From assembly GCA_037951165.1 (NCBI GenBank), contig JBBDHG010000009.1:7529001-7593000 (forward strand): 64,000 nucleotides of DNA, in the 5' to 3' direction. The DNA comes from Lophius americanus. Taxonomy: Eukaryota > Chordata > Actinopteri > Lophiiformes > Lophiidae. A model generated the notes under the pieces. That model was not told the DNA's origin. It did not search any database and was given only the letters and a program-made list of their open reading frames with translations. Positions within the stretch are counted from its first letter, which is position 1, and each line of letters opens with the position of its first letter. The translations under genes and the position numbers were made by a program. Positions 1-11,189 of this stretch are shown here, piece by piece.

Positions 1-750
1 CGTGAAATATGGTAACAATCTTCCTTTTGTTCCTGAGTAATGATGATGAATAGTGGCCAGAAAATAGTGTCACAGTGTGGTTGGCATTTGACTGGTTGGA
101 TATAAATTGTCATCTAATTTTCCTACTTCCCAGCACTTATGTAACAGTTATGTAATTATATTAGTAGCAATTCTTCCATATGGCCAAAAACGTTTTTGTA
201 AGGTTGCAGTTACCCTTAAGTTCCTCACTGAGACCAAATGATCATCAGTGCCAGATTTGCCGTGTTTTAAAGAACAGGGGGTATGGAGAGGTGATTTTTG
301 TTGAGAGGTGTCAGGACACACACTACATTGCAGAGCCTTTTTGGCAAGAGGGGGGCTGACACAGTATTAGTCAGGTGGTTTTAAGGTTATGCTGATGTTT
401 GTAAAGATGTCAAATGAAACTGAACCCTAGTTTTATGTTTGCAGAGGATGTAGGTGTTTTGGTGTCATACTATAGCAGCATTTGTGGAAATCCACATGTA
501 TGAATATTGGCACAGGGTTAAAATGGTTTCTGGGATTTACCGTAGTTCATTTTTCTCAGGATGTCCACAGTCCACTCGCTGGTGCACTGGTTTAGCTGCA
601 CAGTGAGCTGAGAAGCAGCTGAGTGACATACTGTGTGTTTAAAAGTAAAGGTCGTTAAGTGGAACACAAGCCTGCATCCATAAAAAACACAATTTATCTG
701 GCATGACATGACTTTTCTACTGCATATCCATCCTTTGCCCTACACACATC
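1..750. other. non-coding stretch, nothing recognised
   Basis: No reading frame with protein character, RNA gene or known repeat is visible. Composition is moderately AT-rich, as in most of the window. Confidence 0.5.
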
Positions 751-801
751 CTGTGTGTGTGTGCGTGCGTGCGTGCGTGCGTGCGTGCGTGTGTGTGTGT
801 G
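751..801. repeat. (GTGC)n/(GT)n microsatellite
   Basis: A compound tract: a short GT run, about seven GTGC/GCGT tetramers, then a second GT run. The alternating purine-pyrimidine pattern with CG steps is the kind that favours Z-DNA. Confidence 0.95.
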
Positions 802-1562
802 CTATTGTCTGTATTCCCTTAACAGTAGTCTTGCCTGTGACCCTATGAGCTCATTTATGTTTACATTTCATTCCATTCATTCTGTAATGCTGGGTGTGTT
901 TCAGTAGGAGTTGTTAACCCTTACATCTCTCAGAGAAACATGTGTCATACAGGACTGACTTTATAAGTCATACATTTTACAGTAGGCTACTCATTTTACT
1001 GGCTACTCAAAAGCTCTTGCATTACAAGGGTGGTTAAACTTTTCTCAAGGCCAGAGCCATGCATGAACTTAAAACAAGCTTGTTTGCAGGATTACTTCTA
1101 ATCAAACAACAGTACATAAACCCAGCAGGAGCGTAAATAGTGGAGATAATCGAATCATTAAGACGTGACTCTGTAATGAACACTAATGTGGGATTAGGTT
1201 GAGACGTAATGACATGCGACCATTTGGAATGCTTCAGTAGCAACAACCTGTGTGGAAAATGGATTGATATGGGATTTCTGACTTTTGACAAGCATTGATG
1301 TATTTTACTTTTATAGAAGGATAGTTAAGTGGAAAAACACAAAAGTAGTTTACTTGAGGAAGTTCAGATATGGTCAACCAAAAAGGATCTGTGATTGTGT
1401 CCATAAAAACATGAAAGTGTCTGTTTGGATCCCAGCTCCTTTTTAAATCCTTAAAAATAGAACAGTGAACAGCGAGTGGTTGTTTCCCCTGCACTCTACT
1501 CAGTGTTTCCTCCATTAGACATCAATGGGAGGTACCGACATATTTGTTTACAGTTTTAAAAC
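802..1562. other. non-coding stretch, nothing recognised
   Basis: Short stop-free runs on the minus strand lack any recognisable domain. No repeat family was recognised. Confidence 0.5.
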
Positions 1563-1612
1563 GCCCACTCCCACACCTGCCACTTAAATATAGGCCGCTT
1601 ATCTTTCCTCAG
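1563..1612 (+). promoter_or_regulatory. candidate muscle-type promoter or enhancer (CACCC, E-boxes, MEF2/TATA)
   Basis: Within 50 bases there is a CCCACTCCCACACC stretch (CACCC/KLF-like), an E-box CACCTG at 1574-1579, TTAAATATAG at 1584-1593, which fits the MEF2 consensus YTA(A/T)4TAR and also a TATA box, a GATA-type site (CTTATC) at 1599-1604, and a second E-box CAGCTG at 1610-1615. MEF2 and MyoD-type E-boxes close together are known from muscle control regions, and some muscle TATA boxes bind MEF2. The motifs are seen directly; function is inferred. Short motifs occur by chance, so the cluster, not any single site, is the evidence. The same pyrimidine stretch could instead be a 3' splice site (see the adjacent exon candidate). 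Confidence 0.3.
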
Positions 1613-1641
1613 CTGAGTGAACGAGGGCCTGAGGGTACGTG
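1613..1641 (+). other. candidate 29-base microexon or end of a non-coding first exon
   Basis: The segment is preceded by a good 3' splice site (a pyrimidine run ending in CTTTCCTCAG) and followed by a strong 5' splice site (G|GTGAGTATG). One frame is open (L-S-E-R-G-P-E-G-T); the other two contain stops. It can be read as a 29-base internal microexon, or, if the TATA/MEF2 site just upstream is a promoter, as the 3' end of a short untranslated first exon. No flanking coding exon is recognised, so the host gene, if any, lies outside what can be identified here. Confidence 0.25.
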
Positions 1642-1737
1642 GTGAGTATGGGGATAAACAACCAATTTGTGTTTTCTAGGAATTTAGAGGTTCCAATCTT
1701 TGACAAATTGTTACTGTTACATTTTCATATTGATTTC

Positions 1738-1810
1738 TGCTAAAAAACAATTTTTTTTTTGGTTTTTGTTACTATGTTGTTTGGTTCATGTAAAAAAATA
1801 AAAAAATAAA

Positions 1811-1849
<39 letters not shown>

Positions 1850-1850
1850 C
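1738..1850. repeat. A/T-rich tract with (AT)n microsatellite
   Basis: Poly-T and A-rich runs are followed by about 15 AT dinucleotides at 1814-1844. Confidence 0.9.
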
Positions 1851-2559
1851 ATGTTCATAAATACTTTGTTTTATTGTGTTTTCAATTCTGCAAACCAGCA
1901 GCTCCCTGCCAGGTGCAACAGTCAGTAAAATACTTGACAAAGTGCTAAAGTAAAAACACCATTATTAACTTAGTTAAAATTACCTTGCAGTATATAAAAT
2001 ACCACACCACCTAAACACGTTTATTTTTTAAGCTATTTCCTACATACCTCTGTTTTTTGTTCTCGCTTTGACAGCTGACATCCTGTACCAATGAAAAGTA
2101 AACACGGCTGCTGTGTATGTGTTGTGAGATGTTGTGGTAGTTTAAATTTGTTGCTCTAAATATGGCAGTTGAAATTTAAAGCATCGAGTGCTCCAATACT
2201 GCAGAGACGATGACAGTTTATATCCTGAATTTAGAAGAATACTTAAAAGGGAATGATGATGGACGTTTATTTCTGACCTTATAGGAACACGTCTGAATGA
2301 CTAAACTTTCCAGAGGTTTTCAGTCTCAAGTTCAATTCATGGATTTCTATAGAATTCAGTCAAACACTCTCTTTTATGAAAAGAGGAGGTCATTGTATTT
2401 GACTATTAGCAATCAACATGCCATGCCAATGATCATTACCTTATCGAGTCTCGTCATCGTGTGTAACCGGATATGGCCTGTTAAGTTGTACATGTTTGTT
2501 TGGCCTGCGTGACTAATTTATCCCTTAGATGGTTTTGTAAATCGAGGATACAACCCTTG
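1851..2559. other. non-coding stretch, nothing recognised
   Basis: AT-rich DNA. A 71-codon stop-free run on the plus strand (2297-2512) has no recognisable domain. Confidence 0.45.
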
Positions 2560-2880
2560 TGCGTCACTTCGCCTTTGCTTCCCATGGCCTTGTCAGCCCC
2601 TGAGTCTTCTTAGACCCCTTTGGTAACTGCTGCAGATAGGCAATGTCCAACAGAACCTCCTGTGTTGGAGATGTTCTGACCCAGTCGCCCAGCCACTACA
2701 ATTTGCCCCTCACAAAAATGCTCAAATCCTCATGCTTGCCCAGTTTTCCTGGTTGCAACATACCAATGTCATGGACAAAATGTGCATTTGCTGCCTAATG
2801 TATCAAACCAACTGATAGGTGCTATTGTACCAAATTGATCAATGTTATTTTGACTTCACTCTTTGCAACGTTAAGAATAA
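2560..2880 (-). mobile_element. Tc1-like DNA transposon remnant (transposase N-terminus)
   Basis: On the minus strand, starting near 2742, the translation begins M-G-K-H-E-D-L-S and continues, after a one-base frameshift, with I-V-V-A-G-R-L-G-Q-N-I-S. This is the beginning of the helix-turn-helix region of a fish Tc1-like transposase (usual pattern G-K-x-x-D-L-S-x-F-x-x-G-Q-I-V-x-A-x-x-L-G). The downstream part on the minus strand is badly decayed. The same family occurs at 23955-24385, 40724-40945 and 58840-59195. There is no intact catalytic domain, so it cannot move by itself. The ends are approximate; the TIR next to 2880 is only barely recognisable. Confidence 0.75.
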
Positions 2881-5800
2881 CCTCCTGGCTATCAGAGCCT
2901 GCATACATTGGTATATTTTGTGGAGCTCCGCATTACATGGCAGAAGTAATGTTTTGACTTTGACAGAGACTTTTACTGTGAGGTTCGATTGGTCTGCTTC
3001 TGTTGGTTTCAACGCATTTATGTTAGTGTTAATCTACATTCTATTTGCTGAGAGTTGTGGGTCCTCATCATAATTCTTATTATACTCTTGTCCCTATTAG
3101 ATCTTTTATTGACCATTTACCTTCCAGCTGTGGAAAATATCATAGGACATTAACTACTACTTTTCATCTGTCAATACACAGATTTAAATATCCCCACAAA
3201 TGGCATATTTCTACTTATTGCCGACTGCTTTACGGTCTAGTTAGCTCATATCAGGGCAGACTAAAAGGCTTTGAAAGCATTTTTGTTCCCAATCAGATTC
3301 TTAGTCCAAGTGATACGGTCCTTTATTTGGAATTGATATCTGAATTTTTGTTATTTATTTGAGTGGTTTTGAATTATGTGCTTTTTTATTTCCCTGTGGG
3401 CAGAGAACTCTTGGGAAAAACTGATGTTATGTATTTCTCTGCACCACTGAAGCTTTAAAGATGTTGTTTAAAGTTTTAATAAATAATAATTAAGGATCTT
3501 TCATTCTCTATATTAATTTTCATTGTTGCTTATTCAGTAATGCATTTCAAATGTTACAGAGAAATAATACAATTTTAAAACAATTTGTCTGGAGCAAACA
3601 CCCAAATAAAATAAAAAATAAAATACAATATTTCACTTTTAAGAAGAAAAAACAGAAGTCCTTATTGATCACATACAGCCTACACAGTACAACATTGTGC
3701 AATTATTTCTCTGCATCTGAACCATCCCTGAGGGAGCGGTTTTCCCTCTCTGCTCAGCAAGTCTTCATGAGGTTTTGTCTTTCAGTTGTGCACAGCAACC
3801 ATCAAACAGAGTTGTTGACACAGACATTAACTGCATTAAATATAAGGACTTTGAGCTAAATATGTTGTTGAAAATGTAGTATTTATCACCATGATAAGAA
3901 AAGAAAAACCTAAGTGTACAGCAGATATCCACATTTTTCATACTAACTCACAAACAGCAAACACATAGGGCACTTATATCCAAGCAAGGGAACGATGAAA
4001 GAGGGGAGTAAGGGAAACATAATGGTTGCTGGCATATTTCAGTCACGCTTCAGAATAATGTAAATAGTCCATTACAGCCAATCCAAATGGCCAGTGTATG
4101 ATATGTGGCATTTTCTGGCTTTATCTGTTCTTACAAATGTATTTGATATGTGTTGCTGGCTCTGAGAGCAACTCCAAGCTGTTATAAGATCCAAATTAGA
4201 ACCAGAGATTGTTCTATAACCAGTCGGGGTCTCTGGGTGCCAATGAATCAACAAGCCATTCGATTCATTTGTGAGTCATTTTTTTCATAAGTAAAAGAAA
4301 TATGCTGTAGCTCAACTTGCTGTGATAAAATAGGTAGTGGTGAAACTGTATTGACAATACAGAATTTGGAATGTTTTTTTCCAACCATTCAATCACTTGG
4401 AAAACACATGTATAATGATTTGGTCAATGTTCTCGGGGATACTGGTTGCACCAAATGTTGCGGAGAATGTCACCTGTTGTTTCTGGAAACAACCTAATGA
4501 TCCAGCCAAAGTGTTCAATAAATTTCACTCATCAGATCCTTTTTCGTTACGTCAAAGTAACAGTCCTGACCCATCCCGGTAAAATTTATGGGTCTCCAGG
4601 ATCGAATCCAGCCCTGACTTTATTAATATCAGACCTTCTGTGTATAGAGGAGGACAGGAGTTGCATGAAGACAGGGCAGCTAAGCAGTTGTGGTGGATGT
4701 GCGGTAAACACAAGTCCATTGTATTTTTGACTCAATCAGCAAGAAAAACAGACAAACACATGGTGGGAAAAGATAAATTTAACAGCCTGCAGTCCTATGA
4801 TTGACAGAAGAGTATACAGCATGTTCCATCCAAAATCCCAACGGAGACCGTAAAATCCATGATACACTGCTTCTCATCAGTACAGTAAATATCCTGATCT
4901 GGCCTGAATACAGAGAAATGTGGCCTTCAAGATCTGCAGATGTGTGTTTGCATGACAATGCATGTGCAAACATGTGTGCAGGACCAATATTTGGTTTGCG
5001 TACAAAAGTGAAATAGATGATTGATTGTGTCTTTAAATGTGTCCCACCCAAAGTCTTTCCTGTAAGCACTAAAGGAGGACAGATCCCCTGTGACCACCAA
5101 GCATTGACATCATAAACCTAACAGACAGACAGCAGTCCAATAATATAATTGCCATCCTTTGGCAAACAAAGTATTAACAATTTTGATAATACCTTCATTC
5201 ACATTCAGTCCTCTCTCAAAATAAGAGAAAAACATCAGAATTCCCTAAAACCTCATAATCTGGGGCTTGACAAACCATTTCCTGTTATTTTGCAGCAGAG
5301 AGTGAGTTGCTCACCCAAGAGAAGACATTAAATCTAGGGGGGCCTTTTTAGCATCTAGAGGAATATGTTTGCAGAAATTATGCAACAGTCAGTGCATAAA
5401 TGTGCCTTTGCTAAGTGCTAACATTAGCTTTAGCTTGCCTAAGATAAGCGCTAAGATGGGGGCTTCCGAACTAACTAAGAGGACTACTGGCTAGCTGGAG
5501 TGCTAATAACACAATGCACAAGCAGATACAGGAGTGGTAGTCTCTTTAAACTCCTTAAATCCGTTTTACACTCATGTTTTTCTTTATACCACTCTATTTC
5601 ACTGTTGTTTCTCGACGGCTACAAATCTCTTTGAATTGTAACAACGTGTAGGAGGGGCTCATCAGAGTGTGTCACCTCAGTATTAGCCTAGGTCGGATTT
5701 GATCGCAGTAGCAAATTTAACATTTTTTTAAGCCTTCTCGATATCCTAGTTAGAACCCAGTCTAACAGTTATTTAAACCTACTGAATATCATTATTATTT

Positions 5801-6363
5801 TTTTGGGCCAGGGTCGTCCAGCCCTAGTTGGATTAAACTTTATGTTTTTGCTCTCCCAGTCTTCTTTAGTTTGGGAATGTGTCTTTCTTTCATAGGGGAA
5901 AGTGAAGTTTTTCCTTTCAGATCTCCTCATTAGTCTGCCTCACACAGGCTTGCATGTTATGGCCCATGCTGATTCCTGTATGGAACTTACACAGGATTTT
6001 TAACATTTTCTCCCTGATGTCATGCATTTGGGCTGTGATAAGGAGCAGATCTTCCTCCCAGCAGGGCTGTAGTGCACACTAGTGAAGTGACGTCACCACA
6101 GTTAAACAACACCAAGTTTCTTAAGGTTAGACTGGATGCAGAGTGTCTGGAGCACTAGAGTATTTTCTGGATAATTGCTAGGATCACTTTTGTCGTTGCA
6201 GCTGAAGTCAGGCATGGGCCTCCTTCCTCTACAGTCCACACATACAGACTTAGCCCCTCATCGGCCCTTCCTCCCGTCACCATAACATCTCGTCTAATTA
6301 CTGTTTCCCCCCTTTCCTTCAAAACCCGACCCAACTGTTGGCCACACTAATGTTGTTTGTACG
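2881..6363. other. long non-coding stretch
   Basis: No gene or known transposon is recognised in 3.5 kb. Stop-free runs of up to 105 codons (for example 3045-3362 plus) are AT-rich and have no domain. At 5405-5510 there is a cluster of GCTAA/TTAGC words, including the small palindrome GCTAACATTAGC, a motif pattern often scattered in fish non-coding DNA. Confidence 0.5.
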
Positions 6364-6499
6364 CAGGGGCATTTGTAGCTTGTGTGGCACTACCGAAGCG
6401 ACCCACCCCCATTAAAAAATGAGTCAACCTACCACTTGGTTTAATTACCTATCAGATCTTAGAATGGCTTGTTATTAATCCCTTAATACAAATGCCCTG
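6364..6499. mobile_element. 136-bp MITE-like element with hAT-type TIRs
   Basis: The left end CAGGGGCATTTGTA and the reverse complement of the right end, CAGGGCATTTGTA, match except for one G. CAGGG-type ends are typical of hAT elements. The interior is non-coding, so this would be a non-autonomous miniature element. The expected 8-bp duplication is not clean: the flanks TTTGTACG and GATTTGTC share only TTTGT. Confidence 0.5.
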
Positions 6500-6639
6500 G
6501 ATTTGTCTCAGATCATATCATCATATCATTCATTATATTTAAGACAAATGCTTTAATTAAAGTGTGAATTAAGTGCACATAATTTAGATGAATCATTTTT
6601 TATTAATTTATGCCTAGACTAAACCAATCAAAAATAAAA

Positions 6640-7091
6640 ATGATAATAATACATTTCATCCATAGGTGCCTTTCAAAACACCCAAGGTCCCCTTACAATG
6701 AAAAGTTAAAATATTAAAAACAATGTAACAATAGGTCATTAAAATCAGCAGGAAAAGTTTCTGCAAGATTCATCTGAAGAGAAGATTAGTGTGATGAATG
6801 TGTGTGATTGTGAAACAATCAAACTGAATGTGCCAGTTTAAAGAGTTGTGTTTTGAGATGAGATTTGAAAATGGAGAGGGTCAATGTTACGGATATCTAG
6901 CAGGAGTGGAGTTCCAAAAGCGGGGGGCAAAGCGAATGAATGCAATATTTGACCGGGAGCCAGGGAAGCTGCTGAAGGACAGGAGTGATTTGATTAATGG
7001 GGAGAGTTCTGGTGATGATGCAAGTGGCAGAGTATGTCAAATACCAACAAGCAATATGATGCCAGCAAGGCTTTAAAATGTGAGCCACCAT
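6640..7091 (-). mobile_element. L2-type LINE, 3'-end fragment
   Basis: Read on the minus strand, the DNA encodes T-R-T-L-P-I-N-Q-I-T-P-V-L followed by L-P-W-L-P-V-K-Y-C-I, then A-P-R-F-W-N-S, then F-K-S-H-L-K-T-Q-L-F in shifted frames. These are in the order found at the C-terminus of L2-type reverse transcriptase ORFs (H/P-W-L-P-V, A-P-x-L-W-N, F-K-S-x-L-K-T). The fragment ends with a non-coding tail and a TTA/ATT-rich 3' end near 6640-6655. It is 5'-truncated, frameshifted and inactive. The L2 copies at 11190-12085 and 55883-57513 are longer relatives. Confidence 0.8.
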
Positions 7092-7985
7092 GCCGTGCGG
7101 GAGGATATGATTTTACAGTGTGAGCCCACCAATCCTGAGCTTACGCGAACGCTGGATTCGTCCAGTGTGAGCCTAGCTTTAGCTGATTAGACCTGCATAG
7201 TAAGTGGATTAGGCTGTAGAGCGAGTATCCTTGTAATGAAGAATGTGGTTATTGTACATTTCTTTGTGAAACACAGGTCAAGTTTTCTTGCAGAGGAAGT
7301 CCACGGCCTTCAGCTTTGAGTTGTCTTAGTGCAGGTGTTTGTCATGGGGCACAATGGTATACACTGATTATGTTTAGTAGTTCGCTCACATATTTGACTA
7401 TGTAATACCTTCAACTTACAATGTGCTCAGATAAGGATCCCATTTGTTTGTAATTTTTAATTTTAGTTTCTGAGAAAATGAAAGGCCGATGATAAACAGG
7501 GATTTGTATGCAATGTAGCTTATTACTGTTTTAATTCATTACTAATATACTATCAATAATTTGAAAAATTCCAGAGAATTTTAATGGTAGGTTTGGCTCA
7601 CCTCTACTTATATATTTGCCCATTTCCTATCTTGACCGAACCTTGAACATATTTTCTACATATTTGTCCAATCCCAGCGCAATCCCGTTGGGACCAGTCT
7701 GGCTTTCGTCAGATATGCAAACTCTAATAGACATGATATGATGGGATGGAATGATAAATTCTGACCCTCTGAAGACGGAGATGGCCTGTCAAGGCCAGCA
7801 AGTAGGTATAAATTAGGTATATCTATTGTTACACATTCGGATTGTGCAATTACCTGCTGCGCTACGCCACCCTTCTCCATCTCCCACCTGTCTGCTCACA
7901 AACTAGAGCGGGCGCCCACTTCGACCAACGTAATTGACCCACACGTTAACATTGTAATTAACATCAGCGATGTCAATGCCAGGGC

Positions 7986-8039
7986 GGCATGGCACACGCC
8001 ATGCCAGACATGGGCTAAATGTGTGATTTAGCCCATGTC
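7986..8039. repeat. two adjacent perfect inverted repeats
   Basis: GGCATGG/CCATGCC (7986-7992 and 7999-8005, 6-base loop) is followed after one base by GACATGGGCTAAAT/ATTTAGCCCATGTC (8007-8020 and 8026-8039, loop GTGTG). Both stems are perfect. No T-run follows, and the context is eukaryotic, so this is not called a terminator. Confidence 0.9.
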
Positions 8040-9104
8040 ACACATTGCTAAATCCACCACTGCTTGTAGTTCTTCTAGTTGGAATTAGTGGCGTCCTTCG
8101 GAGTTATAAATAATTATTGGACATAACGTTCTTTCAAAATCTGTTTTGGAAAATAAATTTCAGAACTGAGAGCTCTGATCTGAACTATTATACATAACAA
8201 CCCAAACATATAATTACAGAAGTAAAATTTAATATTGTTAGTTTTAAAGCCACGTGATTTCCAACCAATGGATAGTGCCCAATAATGGTTACGATTAGAA
8301 CGGAAACATTGAATCTTTTAATTATAAAAGTGCAAAATCTTTTTTTGACAAGTGAAGGGAAAAAAGAACAAAACATCAAACAAATACACAGTTTCTGCTA
8401 TCAAGTTTGTGGCAATGAAATTACCCCACACAATATAACATTTGCTCATAGGTTTGTGATCTAAATTTAGTCTGACTGACTATGGTAGCGTCAAAATGAA
8501 ACATATAATTCTTTCAGGGTGCAGATAGGCTTGGTTAGTTTATACAATAACTACCTATACTGTCAATTTGAATTGAAACCACAGTGCTTAGTTTGGTTAG
8601 GCACCAGGCCTGCTCAGGGTAGACAGGAACCAAGATTGTCATTCATTCCGACATGTGTTTATAAGAAGATAGTCTGAAATTTGCCTTCTTACATGATAGG
8701 TTTTGGTCTCCATCAACTCCCGAGAAATATATCTGCCTCTGCAGTTGCTGAACTCTCTGCTTGTTATTCATGAATTTTGTCTGTCTGAGGGTGACTGCTG
8801 GCCTCGGTTCTGAGTTGAGAATGAGAGCTGACTCATCAAATGTGTCACATAAGTATAGTTTTTGCTTCCACTGTCTGGGGCTATCAATTATGAATATCGA
8901 ATATCAACTGTTCTTATCAGCTGATCACATCTAATTCTTTATTTGATTTGTTCATTATCTCAAGTTCTCTCAGGCTGCTGTTAAATGCACACCACCACCT
9001 CCCCATTACATTTTCCTCATCATTTGCAGCGGTCTTATCAGAGTCATCATCAACCACTGCCCATATCTGATCTCCATGGGGGATTCATTATGCTGCTGCC
9101 CAAG

Positions 9105-9130
9105 CTGTATTGATGTCTCAATCAATACAG
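9105..9130. repeat. perfect 10-bp inverted repeat
   Basis: CTGTATTGAT and ATCAATACAG are separated by the six bases GTCTCA. It lies just upstream of a dispersed tandem-unit repeat and could mark a former transposon end, but nothing else supports that. Confidence 0.85.
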
Positions 9131-9199
9131 GTTTAAACAGAAACCTTTTATGTGGTGGATAACTTTAGTTCAATCAGACAACTCTCAACAGAGTTTGAG

Positions 9200-9670
9200 T
9201 TTGGTGTCTAGCTCGGGGCTCTTTGGGGAGCTTCATCACCAAAGGTTTTCAGATCATTTCTCAACCGTTGGTCAATTTAGTCAAAATTTGATGCAGACGT
9301 ATCGACTCAAGGAGGTCTGTGATTTTACTTTTGTAGTTGAAATCACTCATTCAATTATTCACTAGGGGAGCTTTTTAAGAAATACTATGTCTTCCGGAAA
9401 TAACTTCCTGTTTATTTGTCTAATTTAGTCAGAATTTGGTGAATATGTATCTACTCAAAGAGTTCTTGTATATTTTGCAGTAATAGATTAGATCTTACTC
9501 GCTAGAGGGAGCTTTTGTTTTTCTAAAAAAACAGTTTTTTGACCATAATCTCCCATTTAAATCAATAAATTTAATGAGGAGGATTGCTTGTAAAAATGCA
9601 GGGGATTATTGGGTACTTTTCAGGGTTATACCCAGCTGCCAGAAATGACAGCTTAGGCCACGTAAATAAC
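9200..9670 (+). repeat. dispersed tandem-unit repeat, copy 1
   Basis: Units of about 140 bases each carry a CACTAGGGGAGCTTTTT-like box (9362-9378 and 9499-9516) and a TCAGAATTTGGTGAATATGT-like segment. The right end holds a block (GGATTGCTTG at 9591-9600 through ATGACAGCTTAGG at 9645-9657) that recurs at the right end of the copy at 40946-41345. The copy at 29850-30310 is in the opposite orientation. It is non-coding and the family name is unknown to me. Confidence 0.65.
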
Positions 9671-11189
9671 TACGTAATAAATACGTGAATGTTGATTGGG
9701 GGAGTGATAACTAAACATGGGAGCGTACATGGGTATGCTGGGGTGGTGGTGGGGCTCTGGGTACAGGCAGTTATACATGTGCACAGCAGCAGCGGAGGTG
9801 CATGGCAGTCATAGGGACACATGGGAAGTTATTGCAGCTTAAATGGACCTCCTGTTAGGAACAGGTATTCTTGGTGGTCAATGAGGAAGATGAGGCTTCT
9901 ATGTAGGTGTATTTACAGCAGCACACTTGAGTCTGCACGAACTAGCTCGGAAACCTTGCCCCATTTCTTTTCTCTTCTTCCATATAGACTTCATATATGC
10001 CGTTCCCTCTTTTTTGTTTATTTCCTTATTACTTTTCGCTGATATATTTTTGTCTTGTTCGTCTTATTTTACTTCTATGGTCCAGATCTTCTGTGTATTT
10101 GTGTGATGGAGACTTGGGATCTCTGAAATTGTGATATATTTAATTTATATCTTCTCTTGTTGCGCTAGTCTTACTGTGTCGTTTCCAACTTTATCTAGAA
10201 CCAGCAAGCGCAGCATGATGGAGGCTTGGTTTGTGAGTATGAAGCATTTGCATGCAAGGCACACTCTGGGCTGTTTGCTGTTGGCGTTTCCCTCTTATAA
10301 ACCTCCTTAACTTTTCTCTCTTTATTCACTCCATTTTTCTTTTTTCTTCCCATTTTCTCTCAGTGGCTGTGTGGTGGGGGAAAAACTTACAGTGTGGTTT
10401 ATTTGTTCTGGTTTGGTGTCAGTTCTCACATGTCCTTGGAAGGCTTTCATACCTCCATGACACTAGCTTGAATTGTGAGGGATTATCGTGATATTATGTG
10501 CGCTTGTGTGTTCACTGAAGTGTTCACGCTGATGCAGTTTCTGCTGATGGAAATTGTTTGCATTTCTGTGCCACAGTGACTGGTCTCTAGCATCCAGACA
10601 CTCATCTTTACCCTCTCCTCACCTCTCCCTCGCTTACGTAAATGTCTGTCTTGTTTATTTTCCTACTTGTAAAAAAAAGCATGCCGGCCCTTTGAAAGGA
10701 GCGTCAGGCTAAAAATTCCACTGGTGATTTGAGGTAAATGAATGAGGGGGTTTAAATTGAGGGGTAGGTTTGGGAGAAGGAGGGATTTAGGTGAAAGCCA
10801 GAATGAGCTGCTTCCATCTGACTGTTTGAACTAGTCCTAGATTTCAGCCATTGGCGGACAGTGACCTTCTCCTAACATGTGTTCACCATTAATCCTGCTG
10901 TGGAGAAGGCCTGTTTTCACCAGGAGAGAAAGATGAGACAGAAGAAAAGTTGCCCTGAACCCTCAAATCATTCACACCATATTTGTGCCTGTCTGTGTGG
11001 AGGCACTTAGTTTCAAAGATAATACATTCATCAAGAAAGGGATTACAACATCTGTTTTTTATGCAGTAAAGTGTAATATGTGATATCTAATATGAAATGA
11101 ATGATGTTGCTTTAAAATGCACAGCCAAGTTTTCATCTATTGATTAAATACAAAGTTGAATGTCTTATGGGTAAATAGAAGTCAGATTT
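9671..11189. other. non-coding stretch, nothing recognised
   Basis: No domain-bearing frame and no known repeat are seen. Pyrimidine-rich patches occur near 9960-10040 and 10300-10370. Confidence 0.45.

Larger units (their letters stand above)
7092..9199. other. non-coding stretch with several hairpins
   Basis: No gene is recognised. The stretch contains two adjacent perfect hairpins at 7986-8039 and a third at 9105-9130 (listed separately). The 7650-7990 part may be an old repeat but I cannot name it. Confidence 0.45.

Noticed and set aside
5405..5510. GCTAA/TTAGC cluster as a regulatory array
   Set aside because: The words are irregularly spaced and such clusters are common in fish non-coding DNA; no periodicity.
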